The notes beneath the pieces are model-generated. The model was given only the letters and a program-made list of their open reading frames with translations, did no database searches and was not told the origin of the DNA. DNA of 64,000 nucleotides from Geosiphon pyriformis. Taxonomy: Eukaryota; Glomeromycota; Glomeromycetes; Archaeosporales; Geosiphonaceae. The translations under genes were made by a program, and so were the position numbers. Of the stretch, positions 1 through 11,200 are shown in pieces (positions within the stretch are counted from its first letter, which is position 1; the number at the start of each line of letters is the position of its first letter). The stretch covers positions 1 to 64,000 of the forward strand of contig JAAOMT010000764.1 in assembly GCA_016748015.1 (NCBI GenBank), read 5' to 3'.

Positions 1-1148
1 TATATGATAGGTCGTGAATTGAATCCGCGTATCGGTTCGTTTGATATAAAATATTTTATCGAGCTTCGACCTGGATTATTTTCTTGGACAATCATTAATA
101 TAGCGATGGCAGCTAAGCAATATCAGGACCTTGGAAATTTAACAATGGGTATGTTTTTAGTGACGCTCTTTCAAGTATGGTATTGTGCTGATGGCATCTT
201 CAATGAGGTGTGTATCGAGCTAATAATTCAGGTTTAGGATTTAGTCATTTTGGAATATAATATCTATTTCAATTATTTTAGCCCGCAGTGTTAACTACCC
301 TGGATATCACAATGGACGGCTTTGGTTGGATGCTTTCATTTGGTAATATATCATGGGTAGCTTTTATGTACCCTTTACAAACGAGATATCTCGCATTGCA
401 TCCTGTCCATTTATCCTGGCTGCAGATTATAGGTATTGTGAGTTTAAAGGCAATCGGGTTTGCCATATTTCGTGGAGCAAATAATGAAAAGAATATTTTC
501 CGAACCAATCCTGACGATCCGAAAGTTAAGCGTATGTGTTTAAAATTACGTCATATCATTAAAATATAGTTATTCTAAATTTATACAATTAATATTGGTA
601 GATTTAAAGTATATATCAACAAAGGCTGGTTCACGTCTTATCACTTCTGGATGGTGGGGTAGAGCACGACACATAAACTATTTGGGCAAGTATAAAATTC
701 AAACTCTAAAACTCTCTTATAGTTCCTTTGCTAATTTTTATAATATAAGAAAGTTTCTCATATCTTTGTATCTCTAAAGGAGATTTTTTGATGTCATGTG
801 CATGGTGTTTGCCTTGTGGTAAGGAATTCTATACAACGTTCCAGATTCTCCAATCATCATCATCATTAATTGGATAATTATTTCTCAATGTTAAGGATTC
901 GACGATATCTTTCCCTACTTTTACCTTGTCTACTTTGCTGTACTCTTGGTGCACCGCGAGCTACGCGACGAAGCAAAATGTCAAAAAAAGTATGGAAAAG
1001 ATTGGACGCGCTATTGTGAGATTGTAAAATGGCGAATAATACCAGGTAAGCAGCAAAAATTCTCTTTTATTATTTTTAATTCAGTAGTCAGCTCTGGTTA
1101 TTTGAAAGATTCATCTAATACATTATTATTTCTCTAGGAGTTTATTGA
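1..1148 (+). CDS. ERG24: C-14 sterol reductase (delta-14 sterol reductase), 3' part
   Basis: Reduces the C14-C15 double bond of sterol intermediates with NADPH in the ER membrane during ergosterol synthesis. The 5' end lies outside the window. Joined exons are 1-207, 282-531, 602-685, 780-818, 896-1045 and 1138-1148; together they give 246 codons plus TGA with matching phases. Family hallmarks are visible: [17 protein letters not shown] with the following ELRPGL near the start, [13 protein letters not shown], the [14 protein letters not shown] signature, and the C-terminal [18 protein letters not shown] block ending RIIPGVY. The RHxNYxGD form and the ELRPGL block fit ERG24/TM7SF2/LBR better than ERG4 or DHCR7 (family knowledge). 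Introns are 70-94 bp; the third (686-779) starts with GC rather than GT. The gene converges on the LMBR1-like gene downstream. Confidence 0.9.
686..779 (+). other. GC-AG spliceosomal intron in ERG24
   Basis: The exon before it ends at 685 with TTG G and is followed by GCAAGT. The acceptor is AAAG at 776-779. Joining 685 to 780 rebuilds Gly-Asp in the conserved RHINYLGD motif, and no GT donor nearby restores it. GC-AG introns are a known minor class with strong donor consensus, as here (GCAAGT). Confidence 0.8.
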
Positions 1149-1965
1149 AAGTTTACCTAATTTTTGTTATAGCTTTCGAATTTCACATCCTGAATATTTT
1201 GTAGCTTATTTTTGTTGATCAAAAATAAAATTTCAGACAAATTTATCATCCCTCTTCCATTTCTCACTAGTTAAACCATAAGAGGTATAACTCTCTGAAG
1301 TGATCCATGAATGTTAACAAATATTGTAGAAATGAGGCAATTTTTTTAGGCAAGTCAAATTTATATACTATTAACTGAGAGGCTGGAGGGTTATGATAAA
1401 CTATAAATTATCGTTCCATATTCTTTCCAAACTACCTATTTGCCACTAAACATCTTTGGATTTTATCTCCCACCTAAGATATATAATTATTTCTAAAAGG
1501 TTGTTAGGATATTTAAAGGTTAAGTTGTTTCCACACTAATTTTTTGAAAGGATAAAAAATGAAAATATACAATATTAGCGAGTGTTCCGAAGATCCAAAC
1601 GCCCTAGCCCAAAATATTTAATAATACAAAGTTCTACCGGATTGAACGGCAGGAAATTGAAAAATGTGTACAAGAAAGCAAAATTTGAAAATTCCTGAAA
1701 TCAGTTCAAAGGTTTTGTGTGTGAAATGACACACAAAACTCGGATAATTGGAAGGCGTTGGACTCCTGAGCCTTAAAGTGTAGGAGATAGATGCAGATGC
1801 GGATGGTAGAATATAGTGAGATATTAAACTCGAATTCCCAGCCCAGATCTTCGAATAATGCAATGTTTTATGGTGTTGCAAAGTTGAAGAGATATAGATA
1901 ACCTTCTCCTTCTAACTTGTTCTTCAGGAATATCAGGAAAGCTCGCGGTGCGTAAAAATGTTAAG
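1149..1965. other. Intergenic, convergent 3' ends
   Basis: The 3' flanks of ERG24 (+) and the LMBR1-like gene (-) face each other here. Short open frames on the minus strand near 1618-2006 show no family resemblance. I see no further gene. Confidence 0.5.
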
Positions 1966-3939
1966 CTACCGTTCATGAGTATCGGCATAACCATTGATAT
2001 GGCCATTTAGATATCCATTCATTGGATAACCATTTATGTAACCATTTTCTTCGGTGCTTACGTGACCATTTTCATATCCATGTGCGTACCCATTTGTATA
2101 CCCATTTGTATGCCCATTTGCATATTCATCCTTATAAAAATGCATAGATTCTTCAGATTGATCGTTTGTGACTCCATTTCCATCTCCAATAATGTATCCA
2201 TTCACATAGCCATTGGGATACCCATCATTGACCTTTCCAATAACTAAAAGCTCTTCGCTATCATGATTAACGTATAGTGGGTATAAAGGCCCATTTACAT
2301 AGAATCCGTAATTATTACCCGGATGGTGAGGATGAATAGGATGTGGGGGAGCCAATTGAATATTATTATTCCATTCATGTTCGTCACCATCATGGCTCAT
2401 TGATCTTCTGGCTAGTTGCAAACTGCCCAGTACGTAGTAATCCAAAATTGCAAACACTGAGGTAATTAAAACACTTATACGAAAGCCCATGTTCACCCAA
2501 TATCCATTTTTGAGCATATGAAAGTTTTCGTAAGGTCCAGCACTTTCAAATCTGGTTAGACCTAACACTCGGACTAGGGCGGGTAAAGAAGAGCTTATTA
2601 CCAACAACAAAGCAACATTGCCGATAGTTTTTTGCATGTTCATCCTCTCCCATCGGGGCCTTAATTGCGCAAAAGGCCTTTTCGAGTATACACCAATGAT
2701 GGTCGCCAAGGTGAAATAAAGTATTAAGGCAATCTCACTGAGCCTGCCTAAAGCACCAAAGATTTTGAGAAAAGAAGAAGTCTGTTTACCAAATACAGTT
2801 TCTAATGTTTTTTGTTGTTCTGTGTCGTTTTCCAAGACAAAAATTCCCTTGATAAAGTTAAACGAAACCAGGCCAATTAGGAGAAAAATAATAAAGTGAC
2901 TTAGCAAGAAAAGCAAAAAAAAGGATATATTGCGATAAAGTGGGGAATGAGAAAGGTCAGTTTGTATCTGATATCGTTCTAACTCGAGTTTTTTTAATTT
3001 TGCGCGAATTTCTTCTCCTTTGATCAATAATGTTTCCGATGGGGACTTGATATAACGAATATTGCTTGTTGAAGCATAAAGCTTTTGAGAAGATGAGGAA
3101 ATGGGAGAGGAAGCTGATGGAACGAGTGTTGCAGAACGAGACATAGAATCGGTATTCTTTGAATGCAATGCTCGTTCCACATCCTCCAATTTGTATTCCC
3201 ATGACCTGGTCTCCATTTTATTTTTCAAAAGACTATTCTTTAAGAATTTCCGATGATTTGGCCTTAGGGGCAAACGACTGATCCAAGAAAAAATTTCAAC
3301 ATAACCCTTTGGGGTCGCCGTTAGACAAATAATGCCACCACCCAGACAAGTTAAGAGATTGAGGACGACCAAATTTGGTAGATTATCCATTTGAAGAATA
3401 GATTTTGATACATATATGAAGCAATAAATTAACAGACCAACCAATAACATGATTGTTAAAGTCTCTCTAGCTTTAGCAAAGAAGTTTTTAAGTTGATCTG
3501 TCTCGTTGTAAAAGTATGCGAAAGGAAGCAGTCCAAACAAGGAGATATTACAACCGATGAAGGTGTAATTCCAAAGTGTCACCAAAAGGTTTGTGTCCAG
3601 CCAGCCCAAGTAATACTTGTAGCTTCCTGCCCGAAGTTCAATTAAAGCAGTTGCTGCCATTGTTCCTGGCAAAAGAAAGAATCCCGCGAAAGCCATTGCC
3701 AACCCTGCAGCACATAAGAATACCATTATCAAATTATCAATACCAAATGCATCCTCCTCCTCGTTTTCTATATCTTCTGCCTTATACTTGCGACGAAAGC
3801 GGCGTATAAGATTGTATGATGTAGAATAAAGGGAGAGGAAAAGTAACAAGACTATGATATTCTCACGAACAGCGTCATAGAATCGTTTTGCTTGTGCGTC
3901 CTCTGTGAGGTCATTGTTTGGTGTTTCTATTAAAGTCAT
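1966..3939 (-). CDS. LMBR1/LIMR-family multi-pass membrane protein with NGY-repeat tail
   Basis: A single open frame of 657 codons. The N-terminus (residues 1-26, acidic) is followed by hydrophobic segments near 27-46, 69-91, 117-143, 160-178 and 187-208. A hydrophilic, probably cytosolic loop (about 225-335) rich in Ser, Lys and Glu comes next, then further hydrophobic segments. The RRFRRKYKAED run after the first helix and the FFLLPGTM end of the second are typical of the LMBR1/LIMR family. These are eukaryotic membrane proteins linked in animals to lipocalin uptake and signalling; the fungal role is unknown. Residues 569-657 form an Asn-Gly-Tyr/His repeat not expected in the family core. 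The start at 3939 has a normal hydrophilic N-terminus before helix 1. Family assignment is by pattern recognition; function is not inferred. Confidence 0.8.
   Translation of the reverse strand: MTLIETPNNDLTEDAQAKRFYDAVRENIIVLLLFLSLYSTSYNLIRRFRRKYKAEDIENEEEDAFGIDNLIMVFLCAAGLAMAFAGFFLLPGTMAATALIELRAGSYKYYLGWLDTNLLVTLWNYTFIGCNISLFGLLPFAYFYNETDQLKNFFAKARETLTIMLLVGLLIYCFIYVSKSILQMDNLPNLVVLNLLTCLGGGIICLTATPKGYVEIFSWISRLPLRPNHRKFLKNSLLKNKMETRSWEYKLEDVERALHSKNTDSMSRSATLVPSASSPISSSSQKLYASTSNIRYIKSPSETLLIKGEEIRAKLKKLELERYQIQTDLSHSPLYRNISFFLLFLLSHFIIFLLIGLVSFNFIKGIFVLENDTEQQKTLETVFGKQTSSFLKIFGALGRLSEIALILYFTLATIIGVYSKRPFAQLRPRWERMNMQKTIGNVALLLVISSSLPALVRVLGLTRFESAGPYENFHMLKNGYWVNMGFRISVLITSVFAILDYYVLGSLQLARRSMSHDGDEHEWNNNIQLAPPHPIHPHHPGNNYGFYVNGPLYPLYVNHDSEELLVIGKVNDGYPNGYVNGYIIGDGNGVTNDQSEESMHFYKDEYANGHTNGYTNGYAHGYENGHVSTEENGYINGYPMNGYLNGHINGYADTHER
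1969..2235 (-). repeat. Degenerate tandem repeat coding for NGY/NGH units
   Basis: The last 89 codons of the LMBR1-like gene contain about a dozen NG[YH] triplets (for example PNGYVNGY, TNGYTNGY, ENGYINGY, LNGHINGY). They are usually spaced four residues apart, giving a 12-nt repeat at DNA level. It is interrupted by an acidic spacer around 587-607. The opposite strand is open as a by-product of the repeat and is not a gene. Confidence 0.8.
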
Positions 3940-6004
3940 TACAAGACTTCACCACTTGTTGCTGGTCGGTTAAAAGTGGAAAGGTGTGAAGAGGGGGGAG
4001 GGGGGTTGACAATGCGTTTTGAGTGGGATTAGTTCAAGGCTGACTATACCGTAGAGTTTGGCTACGGGAGTGTTCTGACGACTATTTTCATTGGGGAAAA
4101 GGTAGAAGAGCCAACAAGAAAAGATGGCAGCGAGGAAGGGAAGATAAAATGTTAAAAACGCGTAAATATAGTGAGAGCAAAGACTAGGACTAAAATAAGG
4201 GTTATGGAAAGTACTTGATCAAAAATTCGAGTATTGCCTTTTTCTTCTAGTCACAAGAAAATAAAGCCTCGCACGATCCTTTAGTGGTTTTTTGACTGTT
4301 TATTCAAGTTTTTTTTTTACATTTCCGTAACTTTATGCCTGGTAATTTACGTGGAGAGACAGTTCGTTTTGCAGGACCACAGGATTGATGACGTTTCACC
4401 TATAAATCACATGGAACATTCGGTGGGACTAAAAAAGTTAGAATAAACTCCAAATTTTTTTTAAAAAGTCGGAAATCACACACATGATGAGATATTAGCC
4501 GTTGAAAAAATCAAGAATTCAACAAGTTTTCAAGGTTAAAATTCCCCGGATTTTAAATTTCATAACGCCTAACTGTGATATTTTTGACTCTAAAATGAGC
4601 AATCTTTTACTTAATCATTTTTTTATGTAAGACGTATCAAGCAATGACAATGGTGCGCTAATCAGTACGAAATGTATCTTGTCCAATAGATGATCGGTAT
4701 ACGTCACAAATTGTAAATATTTCAATCAGATCAGTATTACATGTGAATAAGAACTTTTGGGAATTACCTTAATTAGAAAATCTTTAGATCTTTTAAAAAA
4801 CTGATTTTCCCATTATTGTTATTATTATGAGGCGAAAAAAATTTTTCTTCTTAAATGTTATTTGTTGTGATTTCTAAATAAATAAAAATAAAGTTCACGA
4901 GAAGAAAATAACCATTAAGGTAATAAGATTTTTTTAGAAAATCCCCAAGTTTTTTAAATTTTTACTTGAGCATAAAAGTTATTAAAGATTATTCATATGA
5001 ATATGGATATGGATATGAATATGAATATGAATATTTATAATATTTATTCAAATATTGATTATTTATATTAATAAATTCATATATTTTTATTTTTAGAATA
5101 ATTCCATTGTAATGTTTAACCATTAAAAAAATAATTTACCAATCAAAAATAATAACAATAACAAAATGAGAATGAGTTGTAATATATTACAAAAATATGA
5201 TTAGAAAAATAAATAAAGCAAATCAAATAGAATTTTGGATAAAAAATTTAGTAATAATTTTTTGGTGCAATATTCTATTCAATTTATCGATCGAAATCAG
5301 AATGTATGACCCAAGATATATAAGAAGACCACAACTGTCAAAATTAAATTTTTGCTTGTAGTCAAAAATAAATCTAAAAAAGGGAACATTTATTTAATAT
5401 GAAAAAACCAATAGATGTTAATAGGTTCTCAGGTTCATATGATCCTTCCATTTTCTCGTGTATGAAATTTTGCAAAATGTTAAGAATCCTTGAAATGTAA
5501 TAATTCTTCTAAAACATTTATAATCACTCTTGATAAGAGTATTATTTCAATTAATATTTGGCTAAAAATAAAGAGACAGAAAATTAAATACATGTACTTT
5601 CTTTCTTTGGAATTTAGTTTAAAGCTCTCAAAAAGGTTTCTCGATTTTCTTTGCGCTTAAAATTCATAATTATAGAAATTTAGCTTTTTTTGGATTAATA
5701 AATATTGCAAAAAAAACAACTTTTCTTTTAAAAAAAACGTCTTTCAAAGTTTTATTAATCCTATTGATGACAATTATTAGTTTATATGAATATATTTTTG
5801 ATCAAGACCATCTCCCATACATGATTTATAAGTTTCCTCTTTTCATATAACTTTTTTGGCTTTTTAATTAATTATATTCAAAAGTTATACAAAATAATAT
5901 TTACGTAAACTTTATAGAACGTCCTAATATAGATTAGAATAATTTTTGGTTTCTACTTTTTGAACAGAATTTATCTATTCTATTATAAAGCCACCTATTA
6001 ATTT
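3940..6004. other. Intergenic: LMBR1-like promoter and amylase 3' flank
   Basis: About 2.1 kb without a supportable gene. The first 300 bases are less AT-rich and should hold the LMBR1-like promoter and 5' UTR; they include a G-rich tract at 3993-4005. From 4440 the sequence is AT-rich. A GAATAT/GGATAT-like hexamer run lies at about 4996-5040. Confidence 0.4.
3993..4005 (+). promoter_or_regulatory. G6-A-G6 tract upstream of LMBR1-like start
   Basis: Two runs of six G separated by one A lie 54-66 bp upstream of the ATG at 3939. They read as a C-rich pyrimidine tract in the gene's own direction. Such a tract stands out in this AT-rich DNA. A promoter or 5' UTR role is inference only. Confidence 0.3.
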
Positions 6005-8262
6005 CTATCCTTTACAAATCTTTTCGTCACCCTTTAATTCATCCACTGGGTACAAAACTTTAGGTTCACCATCAATCTTTAACGGCACATTGCCATTTTT
6101 ATCCACGGTGACAACCTCCTCACATTTTACAACATTCACTAACTTTACACCTTCCTTCCATCGTCCATTCCCTTGTATCGTGATATTACGATTGACTTTC
6201 TCACCACTTCCGTAGTTACTTGTGACGACCAGCGCACGATCTTTCATGAATGCATAAATATGGTCATCAATCCATGCTTCCACTGACAATGAGGTGAAGT
6301 ACTTGTCTGGGAGCTGGTGGCGAAGTCTGTTGATTTGAGAAATGAATTTAAAGGTTGGTTTAGAAGTAGAATACTTTGAACCCCAAAGTGCTTCCCGGTT
6401 CCAGGGATCATTGCCGCCATTGGGGACTGAAGGGTTGCCATTGAAATCTTGTTCTGTTCCTTGGTAAATTATTGGAATTCCATCACTGAGTAAAGTGAAA
6501 GTTAATGCATTCCGGACAAGGAGCTGATCTTGTGTTTTTGATTGGAAGCGCTAGGAAACCATTTAATGAATTAATAATTATATAAAGGGATTTCTCACTA
6601 TGAAACTTGAAAATATTCACAATTTTATGTTTAAAATTAAAACACTCACCGGAACATCATGGCAATCCAAGAAGTTTCCAAGCACTGTGGTATCCTTAAA
6701 ACTCTTTCGATTATTATCCAATGAATCTCTCATTCGGTACATTGAAGTCCCAGGATTTGTATACAAATCGTTAATGGTATAATACATTGGATAACCTAGC
6801 GTTGAATCCATGTGATTCTGGTAATCACCCACATAATACGCATTTCCATCAGCAATCTCACCAATCGAGAAGACACTAGCTGCTTTAGTGAATCCGTCCC
6901 AGAAAGTTTTTTTGATATGTTTGACGGTGTCAATACGTATACCATCAAAGTTGTAGGTTTTTACGAGAGACTGAATCCATGAGTTTAGTTGGTTTGCCAC
7001 GTTTTGGTTTTCTATTAGGAGGAATTCCAGAAAGTTAGGTTTGTTGTAAAAATAAGATTTTCGTAAAAAAAATAAATTTTGCGAAAATTACCAGTATCAA
7101 GATCTTTATTTGAAAGGTAGTAGGGATTTTAAAAGAAAATTTAGTAAACAAGTTACTCTTATAAGAATCCCGCTTAAAAAAGCTCACTTTCTCAAAATAT
7201 TTGCTCACAAAAAAGAATACATACCAGGCAATGGCAAATCACCCCCAATGCTACAATATTCGACTTCATTTTGATCCTAAAAGCTAGAAGATTAGTAATC
7301 AAAGAAAGAGAAGTAGTTTGTTCTTGTTGAATTTCCCGATATTCAGGATTCTAATAGAATTTCGAAACTCACATCGTAATTCCTGATATCACAAAAAACG
7401 TGGTAATCGCTGGTACGATTGAATGGTATATACTTCCTAACATAAGAATCGGTTCGTGGGGTTTGACCACTTTGCGGACCCATATGATTACTATGAATTG
7501 GCACGTCAAGTGGAAGAATTTCGTTTATTTAAAAATTGAAAAAAGTTATTTTAAGGGTTGAGAAATAAGATATATACTCACGCAACAACATCAACCATAA
7601 CAAAAATTCCTTTATCCTGTGCCGTTTTGACAAGTTTTTTGAGTTGTTCTGGAGTTCCAAAATTGGAATTTATTTGAGTCAAGTCTTGAGCCCAATCTAA
7701 AGAAATTTTGGAGTAAGAATAAGTAAAAGATGACACGTTAAAGGATTTCATATATGTAATATAAAAACTTATGATTGTTAGGTATAAAAAAAATGATAGA
7801 TTACATCCATGCCATCCAACGCCGTACTGGCTATCTTCTTCAAATTGTTTTACGACGGGACTAATCCAAATTGCGTCAATTCCCTGATTAAAAAGATAAA
7901 TTTTAGCATTTTCAAAGCTTCAAATGTCTTCATTCCCGAAAACAGGATGTAAATTTCCAATTTCAACTAACAACCAAAGTGCGACTCACCAACTCCTCCA
8001 AATAATTCATTCTCTCAATAATTCCTTCAAAACTCCCACCACAATAGTGTCTTACTTCACTTTCTACAGTGTTTGACGCGCAAAGGGTTTGATTCTGGCT
8101 TGAGGAAGGTTGAGCGAATCTGTCGGTTAAAAGTTGATAAATTGTACGTCGACGCCATTCAGTTGAAGTTCCAGCTGATACCGAGTTTAGAGAGGAGGGA
8201 ATTAGTGTTTGCGAAAGGAGAAGAGATAAGGTTAGGGAGAGGAGAGTAAATGGATGTTTCAT
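6005..8262 (-). CDS. Secreted alpha-amylase, glycoside hydrolase family 13
   Basis: Hydrolyses internal alpha-1,4 bonds of starch or glycogen, probably outside the cell. Exons in gene order: 8262-7990, 7883-7805, 7696-7582, 7490-7373, 7276-7225, 7103-7092 (12 nt), 7011-6650 and 6550-6005. They give 1557 nt, 518 residues and TAG, with all phases matching. Residues 1-30 are a signal peptide (hydrophobic core LLSLTLSLLLS). The body aligns end to end with fungal Taka-amylase-like enzymes: WRRRTIYQLLTDRFA, VDVVANHMG, PDLDT, DGIRIDTVKH (nucleophile D244), IGEIADG (acid/base E268) and DCHDVPRF (D335). The spacings of 24 and 67 residues between these equal those of the family. The enzyme ends shortly after KVLYP, so there is no starch-binding domain. 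Introns are 80-121 bp. Confidence 0.93.
7092..7103 (-). other. 12-nt microexon of the alpha-amylase gene
   Basis: The 12 bases lie between an AAAG acceptor and a GTAATT donor. Joined to exons 7276-7225 and 7011-6650 they supply Asp-Leu-Asp-Thr plus the first base of Glu. This completes the conserved PDLDT block found in family 13 amylases. Without the microexon the block is missing and the phases of the neighbouring exons do not meet. Confidence 0.88.
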
Positions 8263-11200
8263 TTTTCCGTGAGAGGTGATGCCAATTTATTGGTATATTT
8301 TTAAAAAAATTCTTTTAATTTCTCCGGATCAAAAATGTCGAAGAGATTGAAATTGAACTTTTTTTTGAAAAAACAGGGAGATATGAGAATCAATCTCAAT
8401 CTTTGAAATAATTCGAAAATATTGAGATACCAAAGAGTAGAGATATCCCATTTTTATAAGTTCAAAAAAATTCATCTTTTGTTTTGCACGTTTTCAAAGA
8501 TAATAGACGAATCGGGCATTAAAAGAATTCATGACGGGCATCCTCTTATTGAGAACAACAGTTTTACCATAAGGGGAAAAATTCGATGAAATGTACTTGT
8601 GTCTCGTTAATGAATAAGAAGTGATGCATATTATTCAATCTGTGCAAGAAGGGAATTATTAATTTAATTGCATCTGTGATATCTTGTTGAAAGATATCTC
8701 CGTGGCTTGAAAATTTTTTTCAAAGGCTATAATAAATTTCCGCGACCAAATTAAGGATTCCAAATGAAATCAACAAAGCGTTCATTGAAAAATATTTATT
8801 GAAAAATATTTATTTGAATTATATTATTAGAGAAATTTAGAAAACAGGAATGTATCTGAAAGTATTAGGATCATTTAGGAAATAAACGGGATATTGATTT
8901 TCAAAGTGATTTTAATCTTTTGCAATATATGTATATTATATTATATGATATTATTATAATTTTTTTTAAATAAAACCCATCTCAAACAGAATTATTTCAT
9001 TTGATATTTTTGATACTTGAAAAATGCGATTTCTAAAATATAGTTTTACACTTAAATAGAAATAGTGAACTATAAAAATATTCGCACTGTAGCTTTAATT
9101 TACGAAACAAGATTCCAATTTTTGATTTTTAAAAATTTTAGTCTAAAAAACTTCACTTTATTTTGAAAACCTTATAAAAGTGTTGAAAGAATCCGGGATA
9201 TCTTATGAATAATTTGGAAATACTTTTAACAAAGACACATATTACAAGTACCAGTGACTCACAAAAGAGCACAAAAAATTCATATGAAAAATTAGACTTT
9301 TGAAAAAATAATTTAATTGTTAATAATTGTAAGTTTTTTTCATTGAACATTAGGTTTCATTGAACAGATTTCAAAAAGAAACTTTGAAAATAAATTTAAT
9401 ATTAGTAAAAACTTGATGATTATAAAACTTAAAGATCATTTATTCTTTTAAGTATCAGTATCAAAAACTAGTCAAGTATAAGTTCAATTTTTTTATATAA
9501 TTTGCAAAATTTTTTATAAATTATTTTATCCAAAATAAATTAAAATTCTGCAAATGTCTATTAATTGCATTTTAAAGTTATTTTATTTAATTGTATTTAA
9601 ATTATTGTTTTATTTGAAAAATTCACATTAATTATAACAGTATATGTGTTTAAAAAATTTATTACATTTTGTTGTGTCTTAAGCTTTAATATATTTTATT
9701 GTTAATTAAAATTTGAATTAATTATTAATGTAAAGTTAAATTTTTATTTTTATTTGCAAAAATTAGAGTGGTTTAATCACTATTTAATGTTATAAAACAT
9801 CCATATTATAAATTATAAATAATTTATGTTCTTGTTATATGTAATTAGTTATTTAAGCTAATTAAAGTTATATTATATTCTTATAATTAAACTTTTTTTG
9901 TCTACAATATCAGATAAGTAAAAACCAATAAGCAAAAGTTCAGAAATCAAGTAATTATCCATATTTAGTCCTAAATAATACAAAATATCCTTAGCAAAGT
10001 TATTATTATGTATCTTTTTTTATTATAAACATAAAAATATTTATTTATATTAATAATTACAGATATTATTGTTAATTAATCTCATTTTTTTATATTTAAT
10101 CTTCAATTTGTATTAAAAACCTAAATAATTAATTGTTAAATTATAAACAAAATTCACAATATTGTTAAAAGTTAAACTAAAAAATAAAAACTTTTTTACA
10201 AATTCAGTAAATTAAATTTTAAATATTATATTCTTGGCTATTATTATGTAAATATTATTATTATTTTTAATATATTATAATAACTATAAAACTAAAAAAA
10301 ACCCACAAAAACATTTGGCAAAAATATTTATTTGTATACATATTTATTAAAGATAAATTTTTTTTTGCCAAATTAAATGTATACAAAATACATATAATCC
10401 AAATTTTTTTTCTTATTATATTTAATATAGTTAATATTAATTTAGTCTTTGTTTTAAAAATTTAAAAAAAATTTAATTAATTTAGTTTTATAAAAGTTTA
10501 AAGTTATTTAATTATTAAAATATATTTTAACATAACTAAAATTAAATATATACTATAAAATTAAGACAATAATCTGAAGTTTAATTGAATTTAATAATAA
10601 AACACCATAAATATTTATATTTATATTTAAACTTAAGCCAAAAAAATACAATAATATTATTAATTATGTTATTAAAACTAATTTTCTTAAAAAATTATTT
10701 AAATATATAAACACAATTAATATATTTATTTTTTTAATTTGTAAATATAAAAATAATTAAAAGTATTAAAACATTTAGAATTGCTTATAATTTTAGATTG
10801 TAATTTTATTTAAATTTAATTTAATTCAACATATTCTATTAAATATTCAATAATTAAAATAAATTAATTAAAATTTTGTCTTTTAAAATCTAATTTTTTC
10901 TAATAACAAAAAATTTTTTATATTTATACAGAATTTTAATAATTTTGACCAAATAATTTTACATTAAATTAACTTATAATTTAAAATAAAAATAAATTCT
11001 CAAATTATTATTTTAATATTTGCAAATTTAATAAATAATCTATTTAAAATATTATTATTAAAAAAAATTTATTATAAATATAATTTTATTTTTAGTTTGT
11101 AATTGCTTAAATGTTTTAAAATTATATAACAAAAAATAATAAATAGTTTTATTTAAATTAAATCTAATTATTTTATTAATTAAAAAAAAAATTTTAAATA

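Noticed and set aside
1-1148. ERG4 (C-24(28)) or DHCR7-type sterol reductase
   Set aside because: The ELRPGL block, RHINYLGD and the [13 protein letters not shown] block fit the C-14 reductase group best.
2062-2247. Plus-strand frame rich in Cys, Ile, Pro and Met
   Set aside because: It is the antisense shadow of the NGY-coding repeat; its periodicity comes from the minus-strand gene.
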